A stretch of DNA of 64,000 nt from Streptomyces uncialis (GCF_001905345.1 NZ_LFBV01000001.1:1251321-1315320), one strand, 5' to 3'; shown: positions 18,314 to 26,896, numbered from the stretch's first letter. A program made the numbers and translations. The notes: generated by a model not told the origin, from the sequence alone.

Positions 18314-18493
18314 ACCCCCCTCCCCGCGCAGTCGCCCTGCTACGGGAGGGGGTGGGCGGGAATCTCTGCCCGCAGACTCCGATGCTCTTCAGTAGGACCA
18401 CACGTACGTCGTACCGAGCGCGTTGGAGCGAGGACGGAGAATCCCGACCGGCACCGACCCGAAGAACCGGCCGGGAGCGCCCCAAAGGGGCGC
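18314..18493 (-). repeat. Element B2 (reverse)
   Basis: This is the reverse-oriented copy of the B element, starting just after the GNAT stop. Its hairpin GCGCCCC-AAA-GGGGCGC is at 18477-18493. Over the first 88 bp from that hairpin it differs from B1 by about two bases; the middle is of the TACTGAAGAGCAT type. Together with B1 it would let a read-through transcript fold back on itself around the GNAT message. Confidence 0.85.
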
Positions 18494-18664
18494 GGGGAAC
18501 TGCGCACAACCACCGAGCGACGGCACAGGAACAAGCGCGCCCACCCGGACAGACCTCAGAAGCGCAAGCGAAGGCGACCTGCGGGGAACTGCCGAAACCA
18601 CCGAGCGACGGCACAGGGACAAGCGCGCCCACCCGGACAGACCTCAGAAGCGCAAGCGAAGGCG
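18487..18664 (-). repeat. Repeat array R2 (A modules, reverse)
   Basis: Two reverse-oriented units with an 89-bp period (GGGGAACTGC at 18494 and 18583) follow B2. Each holds CCACCGAGCGACGGCACAGG and GAAGCGCAAGCGAAGGCG. The DNA from 18665 to the nucleoside-lipoprotein promoter (about 18850) holds only GC-rich linker. Confidence 0.8.
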
Positions 18665-18852
18665 CGCCCGGCAACGCCGGACCCGGAGCCGCCGGGGAGC
18701 GGGGGACCCGGGGTGACCCCGGAACCCCAGTGGCCCCAGGAAACCCACCCTGACCTGGGACGAAGCAGGTCAGGACCCGCACACGTCACCCCCCGCACCC
18801 CGTGAGGTAACCCCGCGTTCGCGTCGATCCGATAACAGCTCACCAAGACCCC

Positions 18853-18880
18853 TTTATCTGACATCTACGCGCGTTACGAT
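18853..18880 (+). promoter_or_regulatory. bmpA promoter with CTACGCGCGTTA operator
   Basis: TACGAT (18875-18880) is a good -10 hexamer and TTTATC (18853-18858) a weak -35, 16 bp apart. A copy of the shared nucleoside palindrome lies directly against the -10 (18865-18876, core ACGCGCGT). A repressor here would block polymerase; the regulator is unknown. Confidence 0.55.
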
Positions 18881-18934
18881 CGCGGCGAAACCAGCGCCGG
18901 AAGTGGCGCTTCGGTCAGGTTGAAGGAGCCTCCC

Positions 18935-19999
18935 TTGCGCCGGGTAGCCAAGATCTCCGCTGCGGTCCTCGCGTCCGCAGCGCTCACGTTCACCGCCACG
19001 GCCTGTGGCAGCACGTCCTCCGAGAAGAAGGACTCCGGTTCCGACTCCTCGTCCTCCGGTGGAGGCAAGGGCGTCAAGATCGGCCTCGCCTACGACGTCG
19101 GCGGCCGCGGCGACTTCTCCTTCAACGATTCGGCCGCCCGTGGCGCCGACAAGGCGACCAAGGAGTTCGGCGGGGAGCTCAAGGAGCTGACCGCCAAGGT
19201 CACCGACACCGAGGCCGACCGTGAGCAGCGCCTGTCCTCCCTCGCGGACGCGGGCTACAACCCGATCGTCGGGGTCGGCTTCGCCTACGCCGCGTCGATG
19301 ACGAAGGTCTCCGCGAAGTACCCGGACACCACCTTCGGCATCGTGGACTCGGTGGTGGACGCCAAGAACGTCTCCAGCATCACGTTCACCGAGGAGCAGG
19401 GCTCCTACCTGGCCGGTGTCGCCGCCGCGCTGAAGACGAAGAAGGACCACGTCGGCTTCATCGGCGGCGCGGACATCCCGCTGATCAAGAAGTTCGAGGC
19501 GGGCTTCATCCAGGGCGCCAAGGAGACGAACCCGAAGATCAAGGTCGAGAGCCAGTACCTGAGCCGCGGCTCGGACACCTCCGGCTTCGCCAGCCCCGAC
19601 AAGGGCAAGGAAGCCGCGCAGGGCCAGCTCGACAAGGGCGCCGACGTGATCTACACGGCGGCCGGCTCCTCCGGCACCGGCGCGATCGAGGCCGTCGCGG
19701 GCGTCAAGGGCGCCTGGGGCATCGGCGTCGACTCGGACCAGTACAACGTCCCGGGTCTCGCCAAGTACAAGGAGTCCGTGCTGACCTCGGTCGTCAAGAA
19801 CGTCGACATCGGCGTCTACGACCTGATCAAGTCGATCAAGGACGGCAAGCCGCTGACCGGCGTCAACACGTACCCGCTGAAGGACGACGGCGTCTCGCTC
19901 TCCGTGAGCGGTGGCTTCCTCAAGGACATCCAGCCCAAGCTGGACGAGGCCAAGAAGAAGATCGTCGACGGCTCCATCACCGTCAAGACCACCCCGTAG
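18935..19999 (+). CDS. bmpA: BmpA/Med-family nucleoside-binding lipoprotein
   Basis: This 354-residue extracellular lipoprotein delivers nucleosides to the ABC transporter encoded downstream. A basic start and hydrophobic segment end in the lipobox TATAC at about residue 24, followed by a Ser/Lys linker. The periplasmic-binding fold of the BMP family follows: KIGLAYDVGGRGDFSFNDSA, FGIVDSVVD, TFTEEQGSYLAG, GADVIYTAAGSSGTGAIEA and GVDSDQYNV. The TTG at 18935 is set by AAGGAG ending 6 bases before it; the in-frame TTG at 18920 would place that site inside the gene. A strong hairpin follows the gene, and the transporter has its own promoter, so the binding protein may be made in excess. Confidence 0.92.
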   Translation: MRRVAKISAAVLASAALTFTATACGSTSSEKKDSGSDSSSSGGGKGVKIGLAYDVGGRGDFSFNDSAARGADKATKEFGGELKELTAKVTDTEADREQRLSSLADAGYNPIVGVGFAYAASMTKVSAKYPDTTFGIVDSVVDAKNVSSITFTEEQGSYLAGVAAALKTKKDHVGFIGGADIPLIKKFEAGFIQGAKETNPKIKVESQYLSRGSDTSGFASPDKGKEAAQGQLDKGADVIYTAAGSSGTGAIEAVAGVKGAWGIGVDSDQYNVPGLAKYKESVLTSVVKNVDIGVYDLIKSIKDGKPLTGVNTYPLKDDGVSLSVSGGFLKDIQPKLDEAKKKIVDGSITVKTTP

Positions 20000-20005
20000 C
20001 ACCAC

Positions 20006-20026
20006 GCCGGGCCCCCGGGGCCCGGC
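20006..20026 (+). terminator. Hairpin after bmpA
   Basis: A 9-bp GC-only stem (GCCGGGCCC with GGGCCCGGC) with a 3-base loop sits 6 bases after the bmpA stop. It can end or attenuate transcription into the ABC genes. Confidence 0.6.
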
Positions 20027-20137
20027 AGGCGGCGGACGGACCCACCGGGGCACCCCGGCCCCCGGGTCCGTACCGTCCCACCGGCTCGGCACGGGAGGGA
20101 AGCGTCATCACCTCCCGGCCGGGCCATAACGATGTGT

Positions 20138-20164
20138 CAACTCTACGCGTGTAGCGTGGAGTTG
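20138..20164 (+). promoter_or_regulatory. Promoter and operator of the nucleoside ABC operon
   Basis: CTACGCGTGTAG (20143-20154) is a 12-bp palindrome with one mismatched pair and overlaps a -10 candidate TAGCGT (20152-20157). An outer inverted repeat CAACTC/GAGTTG (20138-20143, 20159-20164) surrounds it. It matches the operators of bmpA, deoA and add. Confidence 0.55.
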
Positions 20165-20283
20165 AAGCGCTACGTTCTCCCGGCGCCGTGACGACAGTTC
20201 CCTGAAGTCGCCGTACCGCCGACGACCCAGGGATCTCGCGTCGCAGACGCCCGCCCTCCCACGCCTCGCCTGCCCCTTCCCCC

Positions 20284-20298
20284 GAGGAGTGCGCCATC
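20284..20298 (+). promoter_or_regulatory. Strong ribosome binding site placed 6 bases before an ATC codon
   Basis: GAGGAG (20284-20289), TGCGCC, then ATC. No ATG, GTG or TTG occurs in this frame between the upstream stop at 20203 and the ATG at 20461, which lies after the first Walker A motif. Translation therefore most likely starts at ATC (AUC), unless the base is a sequence error. Confidence 0.6.
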
Positions 20299-21924
20299 AA
20301 CGCGTCCACCCCGTCACCGCCGCAGGCCGCCGCCGTCGAACTGCGCGGAATCACCAAGCGGTTCCCCGGCGTCGTCGCCAATCGTGACATCGACATCACC
20401 GTCCGCAAGGGCACCGTCCATGCCCTCTGCGGCGAGAACGGTGCCGGCAAGTCCACCCTGATGAAGATCCTCTACGGCATGCAGAAGCCGGACGAGGGCA
20501 CCATCACGGTCGACGGCGACCAGGTCTCGTTCAGCACCCCGGCCGACGCCATCGCGCGCGGTATCGGGATGGTCCACCAGCACTTCATGCTGGCCGACAA
20601 CCTGACGGTCCTGGAGAACATCGTCCTCGGCGCCGAGAAGCTGCACGGCATCGGCGCGAAGGCCCGCAGGCGGATCAAGGAACTGTCCGACGCCTACAGC
20701 CTCGGGGTACGGCCCGACGTACTGGTGGAGGAGCTCGGCGTCGCGGACCGCCAGCGGGTGGAGATCCTCAAGGTCCTCTACCGCGGCGCGCGCACCCTCA
20801 TCCTGGACGAGCCCACCGCGGTCCTCGTCCCGCAGGAGGTCGGCGCGCTGTTCGACAACCTGCGGGAGCTGAAGTCCGAGGGCCTCACGGTCATCTTCAT
20901 CTCGCACAAGCTCGGTGAGGTCCTGTCGGTCGCCGACGACATCACCGTCATCCGGCGCGGCACCACCGTCGGCACCGCCGACCCCCGCACCACCACCTCC
21001 AAGCAGCTCGCGGAGCTGATGGTGGGCAGCGAGCTGCCCTCGCCGGAGACCGAGGAGTCCACGGTCACCGACATCGCGACCCTCGACCTCGCCGCCGTCC
21101 GGCTCACCCAGACCGACCTCGACGGCATCGAGCGGATCATCCTCGACGACATCACCCTCACCATCCACCAGGGTGAGGTGCTCGGCATCGCCGGAGTCGA
21201 GGGCAACGGCCAGTCCGAGCTGGTCGAGGCGATCATGGGCATCCGCCGCCCCGACAGCGGCACGATCACCCTCGGGGACGCCGACATCTCCCACGCCCCC
21301 ACCCGGCACCGCCGCGAGGAAGGCATCGGCTACATCCCCGAGGACCGCCACCGCCACGGACTGCTCCTCGAAGCGCCGCTCTGGGAGAACCGGATGCTCG
21401 GCCACATCACCGAGCGCCCCAACTCCCGCGGCGGACTCCTCGACATCAAGGCCGCCCGCGCCGACACCGAGCGGATCGTCGAGGTGTACGACGTCCGCAC
21501 CCCCGGGATCGACGTCACCGCGGCCTCCCTGTCCGGCGGCAACCAGCAGAAGCTGATCGTCGGCCGCGAGATGAGCCACGCGCCCAAGCTGCTCATCGCC
21601 GCCCACCCCACCCGGGGCGTCGACGTCGGCGCGCAGGCCCAGATCTGGGACCAGATCCGCCGCGCCCGACGCGAGGGCCTCGCGGTGCTGCTGATCTCCG
21701 CCGACCTGGACGAGCTCATCGGCCTCTCCGACACCCTGCGGGTCATGTACCGGGGGAAGCTGGTCGCCGACGCCGACCCCGCGACGGTCACCCCCGAGGA
21801 GCTGGGCTCCGCCATGACGGGCGCGGCCACCGGCCATCTGGAACACACCGAGGACCCCGCTCCCGGCGCCGCCCCCGCGGCCCCCGGGGCGGACGGTACG
21901 CAGTCGGAGGACGACACCCGATGA
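20296..21924 (+). CDS. Nucleoside ABC transporter ATPase (two NBDs), AUC start
   Basis: This 542-residue protein has two ABC nucleotide-binding domains, the pattern of ATPases paired with BmpA-type binding proteins. NBD1 has the Walker A GENGAGKST (about 47-55) and LILDEPTAVL as Walker B, but its signature reads LGVADRQ rather than LSVGxxQ. NBD2 has a degenerate P-loop GVEGNGQSE, a good LSGGNQQK signature and IAAHPTRGVD for Walker B, as usual for the second half in this family. The start is ATC at 20296, set by GAGGAG; starting at the first ATG (20461) would delete Walker A. The stop overlaps the permease start as ATGA. It powers uptake with the two permeases. Confidence 0.88.
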   Translation: MNASTPSPPQAAAVELRGITKRFPGVVANRDIDITVRKGTVHALCGENGAGKSTLMKILYGMQKPDEGTITVDGDQVSFSTPADAIARGIGMVHQHFMLADNLTVLENIVLGAEKLHGIGAKARRRIKELSDAYSLGVRPDVLVEELGVADRQRVEILKVLYRGARTLILDEPTAVLVPQEVGALFDNLRELKSEGLTVIFISHKLGEVLSVADDITVIRRGTTVGTADPRTTTSKQLAELMVGSELPSPETEESTVTDIATLDLAAVRLTQTDLDGIERIILDDITLTIHQGEVLGIAGVEGNGQSELVEAIMGIRRPDSGTITLGDADISHAPTRHRREEGIGYIPEDRHRHGLLLEAPLWENRMLGHITERPNSRGGLLDIKAARADTERIVEVYDVRTPGIDVTAASLSGGNQQKLIVGREMSHAPKLLIAAHPTRGVDVGAQAQIWDQIRRARREGLAVLLISADLDELIGLSDTLRVMYRGKLVADADPATVTPEELGSAMTGAATGHLEHTEDPAPGAAPAAPGADGTQSEDDTR

Positions 21925-23051
21925 ACAAACTGACCTCCCGCATCGACAAGGAGCGGGTGCTCCTCGCGGTCGCGGCCCCCGCCCTCGCGCTGGTCGCCGC
22001 CGTGGTGATCACCGCGCTGGTGCTGCTCGCCACCGGCAAGGACCCGTTCGCCGCGTTCGGCGACATGCTGACGTACGGCTCCGCCAGCGACAGCCAGGTC
22101 TACATCCTGAACAAGGCGACCACGTACTACCTCGCCGGTATCGCCGTGGCCATCGGCTTCCGGATGAACCTGTTCAACATCGGCGTCGACGGCCAGTACC
22201 GGCTCGCCGCGTTCGTCGCGGCCCTGCTCGGCGGCGCGCTCACCGCGCCCGGCTGGCTCGCGATCCCGCTGATCATCCTCTGCGCGATGGCCGTCGGTGC
22301 CCTGTGGGCGTCGATCGCGGGCATCCTCAAGGTGACCCGGGGCGTCAGCGAGGTCATCTCGACCATCATGCTGAACGCCATCGCCACCGCAGTGATCGGC
22401 TATCTCATCCAGCCCGAGCAGCTCGGCCAGCTGGACAAGGCGGGCACCCTCGTCTCCACCAAGCCGCTGCCCGAGGGCTCGTGGTTCTTCGCCTTCGACA
22501 CGGGCGCGGCCGGTGAGGTCTGGGGCTTCGTGCTGATCGCGATCCTCGTCGGCGTCCTCTACTGGTTCACCCTGGGCCGCACCCGCTTCGGCTTCGACCT
22601 GCGGGCGGTCGGCCAGTCCGAGTCCGCCGCCGCCGCGAGCGGTGTCAACGTCAAGCGGATGATCGTCACCAGCATGATCCTGTCGGGCGCCGTCGCCGGG
22701 CTCGTCGGGATGCCGACCCTGCTCAACGACAGCCACCAGTTCGCCAACGACTTCCCGCTGGGCATCGGCTTCACGGGTATCGCCATCGCCCTGCTCGGCC
22801 GCAACCACCCCATCGGTATCGCGCTCGGCGCGCTGCTGTGGGGCTTCCTGGAGCGCACCACCAGCCATCTGGAGCTCCAGGGCTACGACAAGGAGATCCT
22901 CGGCGTGATCCAGGGCGTCATCGTCCTGTGCGTGGTCATCGCCTACGAAGTCGTGCGTCGCTACGGCCTCAAGCGTCAGCAGCAGCGTGTCGGCGCCGAA
23001 CTCGCCGCCCAGGCCGCCGCCCGTACCGAGAAGCAGGAGGTGGCGGGATGA
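21921..23051 (+). CDS. Nucleoside ABC transporter permease 1
   Basis: This 376-residue protein has about nine or ten membrane helices of the BPD_transp_2 family. The stretches GFRMNLFNIGVDGQYRLAAF and RAVGQSESAAAASGVNVKRM are typical of the permease paired with BmpA. It forms the channel with the next gene product. Start ATG at 21921 and stop are both in 4-base ATGA overlaps with its neighbours, so synthesis is coupled. The C-terminal 30 residues are charged and cytoplasmic. Confidence 0.92.
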   Translation: MNKLTSRIDKERVLLAVAAPALALVAAVVITALVLLATGKDPFAAFGDMLTYGSASDSQVYILNKATTYYLAGIAVAIGFRMNLFNIGVDGQYRLAAFVAALLGGALTAPGWLAIPLIILCAMAVGALWASIAGILKVTRGVSEVISTIMLNAIATAVIGYLIQPEQLGQLDKAGTLVSTKPLPEGSWFFAFDTGAAGEVWGFVLIAILVGVLYWFTLGRTRFGFDLRAVGQSESAAAASGVNVKRMIVTSMILSGAVAGLVGMPTLLNDSHQFANDFPLGIGFTGIAIALLGRNHPIGIALGALLWGFLERTTSHLELQGYDKEILGVIQGVIVLCVVIAYEVVRRYGLKRQQQRVGAELAAQAAARTEKQEVAG

Positions 23052-24334
23052 CTGCCACGTTGACCGAAACGCCGCCGCCCGCGGCGCCCAAGGCGGATCG
23101 CGGCCAGCGCCGCAAGCGCTGGACCCTCTCCCGTGTCCTGTTCGCCATCGCGGGCGCGCTCGTCCTCATCTCCGCCGTCCGTGTCGTCACCGGCGCCGAC
23201 CAGATCACCTCCGAGGGCCAGATCAGCGCGGCCCTGCGGCTCGCCGTGCCGATCGCGCTCGCCGGACTCGCCGGACTGTGGGCCGAACGCGCGGGCGTCG
23301 TGAACATCGGCCTCGAAGGCATGATGATCCTCGGCACCTTCGGCGCCGGCTGGATCGGCTGGCAGACCAGCCCCTGGCTGGGGCTGGCGTGCGGTATCGG
23401 CTTCGGCGTGATCGGCGGACTCATCCACGCCGTCGCCACCGTCACCTTCGGCGTCGACCACATCGTCTCCGGTGTCGCGATCAACCTGCTGGCGCTCGGT
23501 ATCACCCAGTACCTCGCGAAGATCTTCTTCGCCGGGGGCGACGCCCTCACCGCGGGCGGCAACCCCAAGCAGTCCCCGCCCGCCGAGTCCCTGCCCGAGT
23601 TCACGGTCCCGGGTCTGTCCAGCGGGCTGAACAGCGTCCAGGACCAGGGCTGGTTCCTGGTCTCCGACGTCGCGGGCATCCTCGGCGGCCTGGTCACCAA
23701 CGTCTCCGTCGTCACCCTGATCGCCGTGCTGCTCTTCGTCGGCAGCTGGTGGGTGCTGTGGCGGACCCCGTTCGGACTGCGGCTGCGGTCCTGCGGCGAG
23801 AACCCGGTCGCCGCGGAGTCCCTCGGCGTCAACGTCTACTCGCACAAGTACCTCGCCGTCGCCATCTCCGGCGGCCTCGCCGGACTCGGCGGCGCCTTCC
23901 TCGCCCTGGTCACCGCCCATATCTACCTGGAGGGCCAGACCGGCGGCCGCGGCTACATCGGCCTCGCGGCGATGATCTTCGGCAACTGGCGGCCCGGCGG
24001 GGTCGCCATGGGCGCGGGCCTCTTCGGCTTCTCCGACGCCCTCCAGCTGCGCAACGGCGGCGAGGTCGTCCACGCGATGCTGCTGCTCCTGGTGGTGCTG
24101 CTGGTGGTCCTCGCGGGCTGGAAGGTGTACCGCAAGGCGATGCTCCAGGCGTCCATCAGCGCCGCGATCGCCGCGCTGGTCCTCGTCTGGTACCTGCTGA
24201 CGGACGAGGTCCCCGGCGAGTTCGTCGGCGCCACGCCGTACATCGTGACCCTGTTGGTCCTCTCCCTCGCGGCACAACGGCTGCGGATGCCGAAGGCTGA
24301 CGGTATGAGGTACCGCAAGGGCCAAGGGAAATGA
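23048..24334 (+). CDS. Nucleoside ABC transporter permease 2
   Basis: This 428-residue permease belongs to the same family, with AERAGVVNIGLEGMMILGTF as the family hallmark, RSCGENPVAAESLGVNVY in the coupling region and GRGYIGLAAMIFGNWRPGG. A charged N-terminal arm of about 40 residues precedes the first helix. It is longer than permease 1 by an extra C-terminal helix pair. It is coupled to permease 1 upstream and to cdd downstream by ATGA overlaps. Confidence 0.92.
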   Translation: MTATLTETPPPAAPKADRGQRRKRWTLSRVLFAIAGALVLISAVRVVTGADQITSEGQISAALRLAVPIALAGLAGLWAERAGVVNIGLEGMMILGTFGAGWIGWQTSPWLGLACGIGFGVIGGLIHAVATVTFGVDHIVSGVAINLLALGITQYLAKIFFAGGDALTAGGNPKQSPPAESLPEFTVPGLSSGLNSVQDQGWFLVSDVAGILGGLVTNVSVVTLIAVLLFVGSWWVLWRTPFGLRLRSCGENPVAAESLGVNVYSHKYLAVAISGGLAGLGGAFLALVTAHIYLEGQTGGRGYIGLAAMIFGNWRPGGVAMGAGLFGFSDALQLRNGGEVVHAMLLLLVVLLVVLAGWKVYRKAMLQASISAAIAALVLVWYLLTDEVPGEFVGATPYIVTLLVLSLAAQRLRMPKADGMRYRKGQGK

Positions 24335-24744
24335 CGCCCACCACGGCGCCGGACGCCCCCGAGATCGACTGGGACGCGCTGCGCGAGGCCGCCCGGGACG
24401 CCATGTCCCGGGCGTACGCCCCCTACTCCCGCTACCCGGTCGGCGCGGCGGCCCTGGTCGACGACGGCCGCACGGTCACCGGGTGCAACGTCGAGAACGC
24501 GTCGTACGGGATCGGGCTGTGCGCCGAGTGCGGGCTGGTCTCGCGGCTGCTCGACACGGGCGGCGGGCGGCTGACCCACTTCACCTGTGTGGACGGCCGG
24601 GGCGAGGTCCTCGTCCCCTGCGGCCGCTGCCGCCAGCTCCTGTACGAGTTCGGGGGCCCCGAACTCGTCCTGGAGACACCGGCCGGACTGCTGCCGCTGT
24701 CCGCGATGCTGCCGCAGGCGTTCGGCCCGGACCACCTCGCGTAA
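24331..24744 (+). CDS. cdd: Cytidine deaminase
   Basis: This 137-residue enzyme is a small tetrameric zinc cytidine deaminase that converts (deoxy)cytidine to (deoxy)uridine. Zinc ligands are Cys64, Cys97 and Cys100 (motifs LCAECG and PCGRCRQ), Glu66 is the proton shuttle and NVENASYG binds the sugar. It is the last gene of the ABC operon, overlapping permease 2 as ATGA, so imported cytidine is deaminated at once. A strong terminator follows. Confidence 0.96.
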   Translation: MTPTTAPDAPEIDWDALREAARDAMSRAYAPYSRYPVGAAALVDDGRTVTGCNVENASYGIGLCAECGLVSRLLDTGGGRLTHFTCVDGRGEVLVPCGRCRQLLYEFGGPELVLETPAGLLPLSAMLPQAFGPDHLA

Positions 24745-24756
24745 CCCCGGTTCGCC

Positions 24757-24801
24757 CGACGGCCCCCGTCCCCCGCCACGAGCGGAGGCCGGGGGCCGTC
24801 G
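24757..24801 (+). terminator. Terminator of the nucleoside operon
   Basis: A perfect 12-bp stem (CGACGGCCCCCG with CGGGGGCCGTCG) with a 21-base loop lies 12 bases after the cdd stop. It could also serve the convergent HxlR gene. Confidence 0.75.
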
Positions 24802-24949
24802 GCGTCCCCGGACCGGCGCGGGTGCCGGTCCGCCCGGCCCCGCGACAGCTCCGCCCGCTCGGGGTCCTGCGGCGAGCGTCAGCCCGCCAGCCCGTCAGCC
24901 CGTCAGGCCGGTCGGCCTGGTGACCTGCGCCTGCGGCCCTCCGTCCGGT

Positions 24950-25405
24950 TCAGGGAGCCTCGGGCAGCTTGTGGACGGTGGTGTCCCCCGGGCCCAGACG
25001 TCGTCCGTCCGCGGCCCGCACCTCCAGCGCGCGCAGCGGTCGGTCCTGCCGTCGGTCGACCAGCTCCGAGTGCGGTTCGCCGGGGTCGAAGAGGTTCTGT
25101 TCGCCCCACTGCCGGAGCGCCACGACGACGGGGAACAGCGCCTCGCCCTTCGGGGTCAGGACGTACTCGCGGTAGGCGCTGCCGTCGGACGCGGGGACGG
25201 AGGCGAGGACCCCGCCGTCGACCAGGGCGCGCAGCCGCGCGGTGAGGATGTTCTTCGCGACGCCGAGGCCGCGCTGGAACTCCCCGAAGCGCCGGCTCCC
25301 GTCGAAGGCGTCCCGCACGATCAGCAGGGACCACCAGTCGCCGATCGTGTCGACGGACCGCGCGACGGGGCAGTCGCTGTCGTCGAACCGCGTCCGTTTC
25401 ACCAT
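24950..25405 (-). CDS. HxlR-family regulator
   Basis: This 151-residue winged-helix protein has the HxlR pattern: CPVARSVDTIGDWWSLLIVRDAF at the start, FGEFQRGLGVAKNILTARL as recognition helix and YVLTPKGEAL as wing. One Cys (C12) lies at the position that senses thiol-reactive or oxidising compounds in YodB and HypR-like members. It diverges from an MFS exporter with a paired operator in between, so it most likely represses that exporter and itself. Confidence 0.9.
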   Translation of the reverse strand: MVKRTRFDDSDCPVARSVDTIGDWWSLLIVRDAFDGSRRFGEFQRGLGVAKNILTARLRALVDGGVLASVPASDGSAYREYVLTPKGEALFPVVVALRQWGEQNLFDPGEPHSELVDRRQDRPLRALEVRAADGRRLGPGDTTVHKLPEAP

Positions 25406-25425
25406 GCCGTTCCCGCCTTCCCGTC

Positions 25426-25482
25426 TGGTTGCAACATGCTACCAAGTCCGGCTACCGTCCATCTGGTAGCAAGATGCAACCA
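25426..25482. promoter_or_regulatory. Two inverted 19-bp operator sites between HxlR and MFS genes
   Basis: Site I (25426-25444, TGGTTGCAACATGCTACCA) and site II (25464-25482, TGGTAGCAAGATGCAACCA) are near-perfect inverted copies of each other, centres 38 bp apart. Each is itself a quasi-dyad GGTWGCA-NNN-TGCWACC. They lie in the divergent promoter region and fit binding of two HxlR dimers. Confidence 0.75.
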
Positions 25483-25537
25483 GTCGGGGCGGGGTCGCCG
25501 TACGGACCCCGGCCGCGCGGAGCGGACGGAGGATGCC

Positions 25538-26848
25538 ATGGCGGGGAACCGCGAGGTCGGCGGCGGTGAGGCGGCGGCGCCACGGCGCGGGACCGGCGGG
25601 GGAGAAGGCGCTTGCGCGCCCGCGCCGACGCCCCGCGGGGTGATCCCGCTGCTCGCCGTCGCGGGCGGGGCCTCGGTGGCCAATGTCTACTTCGCGCAAC
25701 CGCTCCTGGTGACGATCGGGCGCGATCTGGGGATGGCCCCGGCGCTCGTCGGCGCCGTCGTGACCCTCACCCACGTCGGATACGGGCTGGGGCTCTTCCT
25801 GCTCGTGCCGCTGGGGGACATGAAGGACCGCCGACGCCTCATCGTGACGCAACTGGTCCTGCTGGCAGGCGCGTTGACCGTGGTATCCATCGCCCCCACG
25901 GCGGCGCTGCTGCTCGTCGGCATGGCGGCCGTGGGGCTGCTCGCCGTGGTGACGCAGACGCTGGTCGTCCACGCCGCGTCCCTGGCACCGCCCGCCCGGC
26001 GCGGGCGGGTCGTCGGGCAGGTGACCGGCGGGGTGGTCATCGGCATCCTGCTCGCCCGCGCGGTGTCCGGACTGCTGGCCGACCTTGCGGGCTGGCGGTC
26101 CGTCTACCTCGCCTCGGCGGGGCTCACCGCCCTGCTCGCCCTCGTCCTGAGCCGCTCGCTGCCGCGGAGCCCCGGCGGGGCCGCGCCGCCCGCCCTGGGC
26201 TACGGACGGCTCCTGCGCTCCACGGTCGACCTGTTCGCGCGGGAACGGCTCCTCAGGGTCCGCGCCCTGCTCGGCCTGCTGATCTTCGCGGCCTTCAGCA
26301 CCCTGTGGAGCAGTGTCGCGCTGCCGCTCAGCGAGGCCCCGCACTCCCTGTCCCACACCGCGATCGGGGCGTTCGGACTGATCGGAGCCGTGGGCGCGCT
26401 CGCCGCCGGGGCGGCGGGACGGCTGAACGACCGCGGACTCTCCCGCTGGACCACGGGCGCCGGCCTGGCGTTGCTCGCCGTCTCCTGGGTGCCGCTGGCG
26501 TTCACCGGCAGCTCGCTGTGGGCACTGGTCGTCGGGGTGATCGTCCTGGACCTCGCCGTGCAGGCGGTGCACGTCACCAATCAGACCCTGATCTACGCGC
26601 TGCATCCCGAGGCGGGCGGCCGGCTGATCGGCGGATACATGATCTTCTACGCGATCGGCAGCGCCACCGGCGCCCTCGCCGCCACTTCTCTGTACGCGGC
26701 GGCCGGGTGGGGCGCCGTATGTGTACTGGGTGCCGGGATCAGCGTTCTCGCCTTTCTGGTGTGGGCGCACGAAACACGCGCCCGGCCCATTCCGCGAGAT
26801 CGTTACGGTAAGAGCTCTCCGGAAAGGGCCGGGCGGTCGCGCGGGTGA
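25538..26848 (+). CDS. MFS exporter (DHA1-like)
   Basis: This 436-residue protein has twelve predicted membrane helices. It opens with VANVYFAQPLLVTIGRDLG, typical of the YnfM/AraJ-like actinobacterial drug-export MFS group, and the loop 2-3 motif PLGDMKDRRRLIV is the A motif of MFS. ATG at 25538 follows GGAGG by 5 bases; an out-of-frame ATG 5 bases earlier is ignored. It is controlled, by position, by the divergent HxlR protein. The substrate is unknown, likely a toxic small molecule sensed by HxlR. Confidence 0.88.
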   Translation: MAGNREVGGGEAAAPRRGTGGGEGACAPAPTPRGVIPLLAVAGGASVANVYFAQPLLVTIGRDLGMAPALVGAVVTLTHVGYGLGLFLLVPLGDMKDRRRLIVTQLVLLAGALTVVSIAPTAALLLVGMAAVGLLAVVTQTLVVHAASLAPPARRGRVVGQVTGGVVIGILLARAVSGLLADLAGWRSVYLASAGLTALLALVLSRSLPRSPGGAAPPALGYGRLLRSTVDLFARERLLRVRALLGLLIFAAFSTLWSSVALPLSEAPHSLSHTAIGAFGLIGAVGALAAGAAGRLNDRGLSRWTTGAGLALLAVSWVPLAFTGSSLWALVVGVIVLDLAVQAVHVTNQTLIYALHPEAGGRLIGGYMIFYAIGSATGALAATSLYAAAGWGAVCVLGAGISVLAFLVWAHETRARPIPRDRYGKSSPERAGRSRG

Positions 26849-26896
26849 TTCCCGGCGAGAGAATTCGATCTCCGGTTCGGAAGGGTGTCAGGTGGA

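Noticed and set aside
17359..18664. Insertion sequence around the GNAT gene
   Set aside because: There is an inverted repeat pair but no transposase and no clear target-site duplication; I kept it as a repeat-boxed gene instead.
18920..19999. TTG at 18920 as start of the nucleoside lipoprotein
   Set aside because: It lies before the AAGGAG site that serves the TTG at 18935.
20461..21924. Start of the ABC ATPase at the ATG 20461
   Set aside because: This would remove the first Walker A motif that is encoded in frame just upstream.
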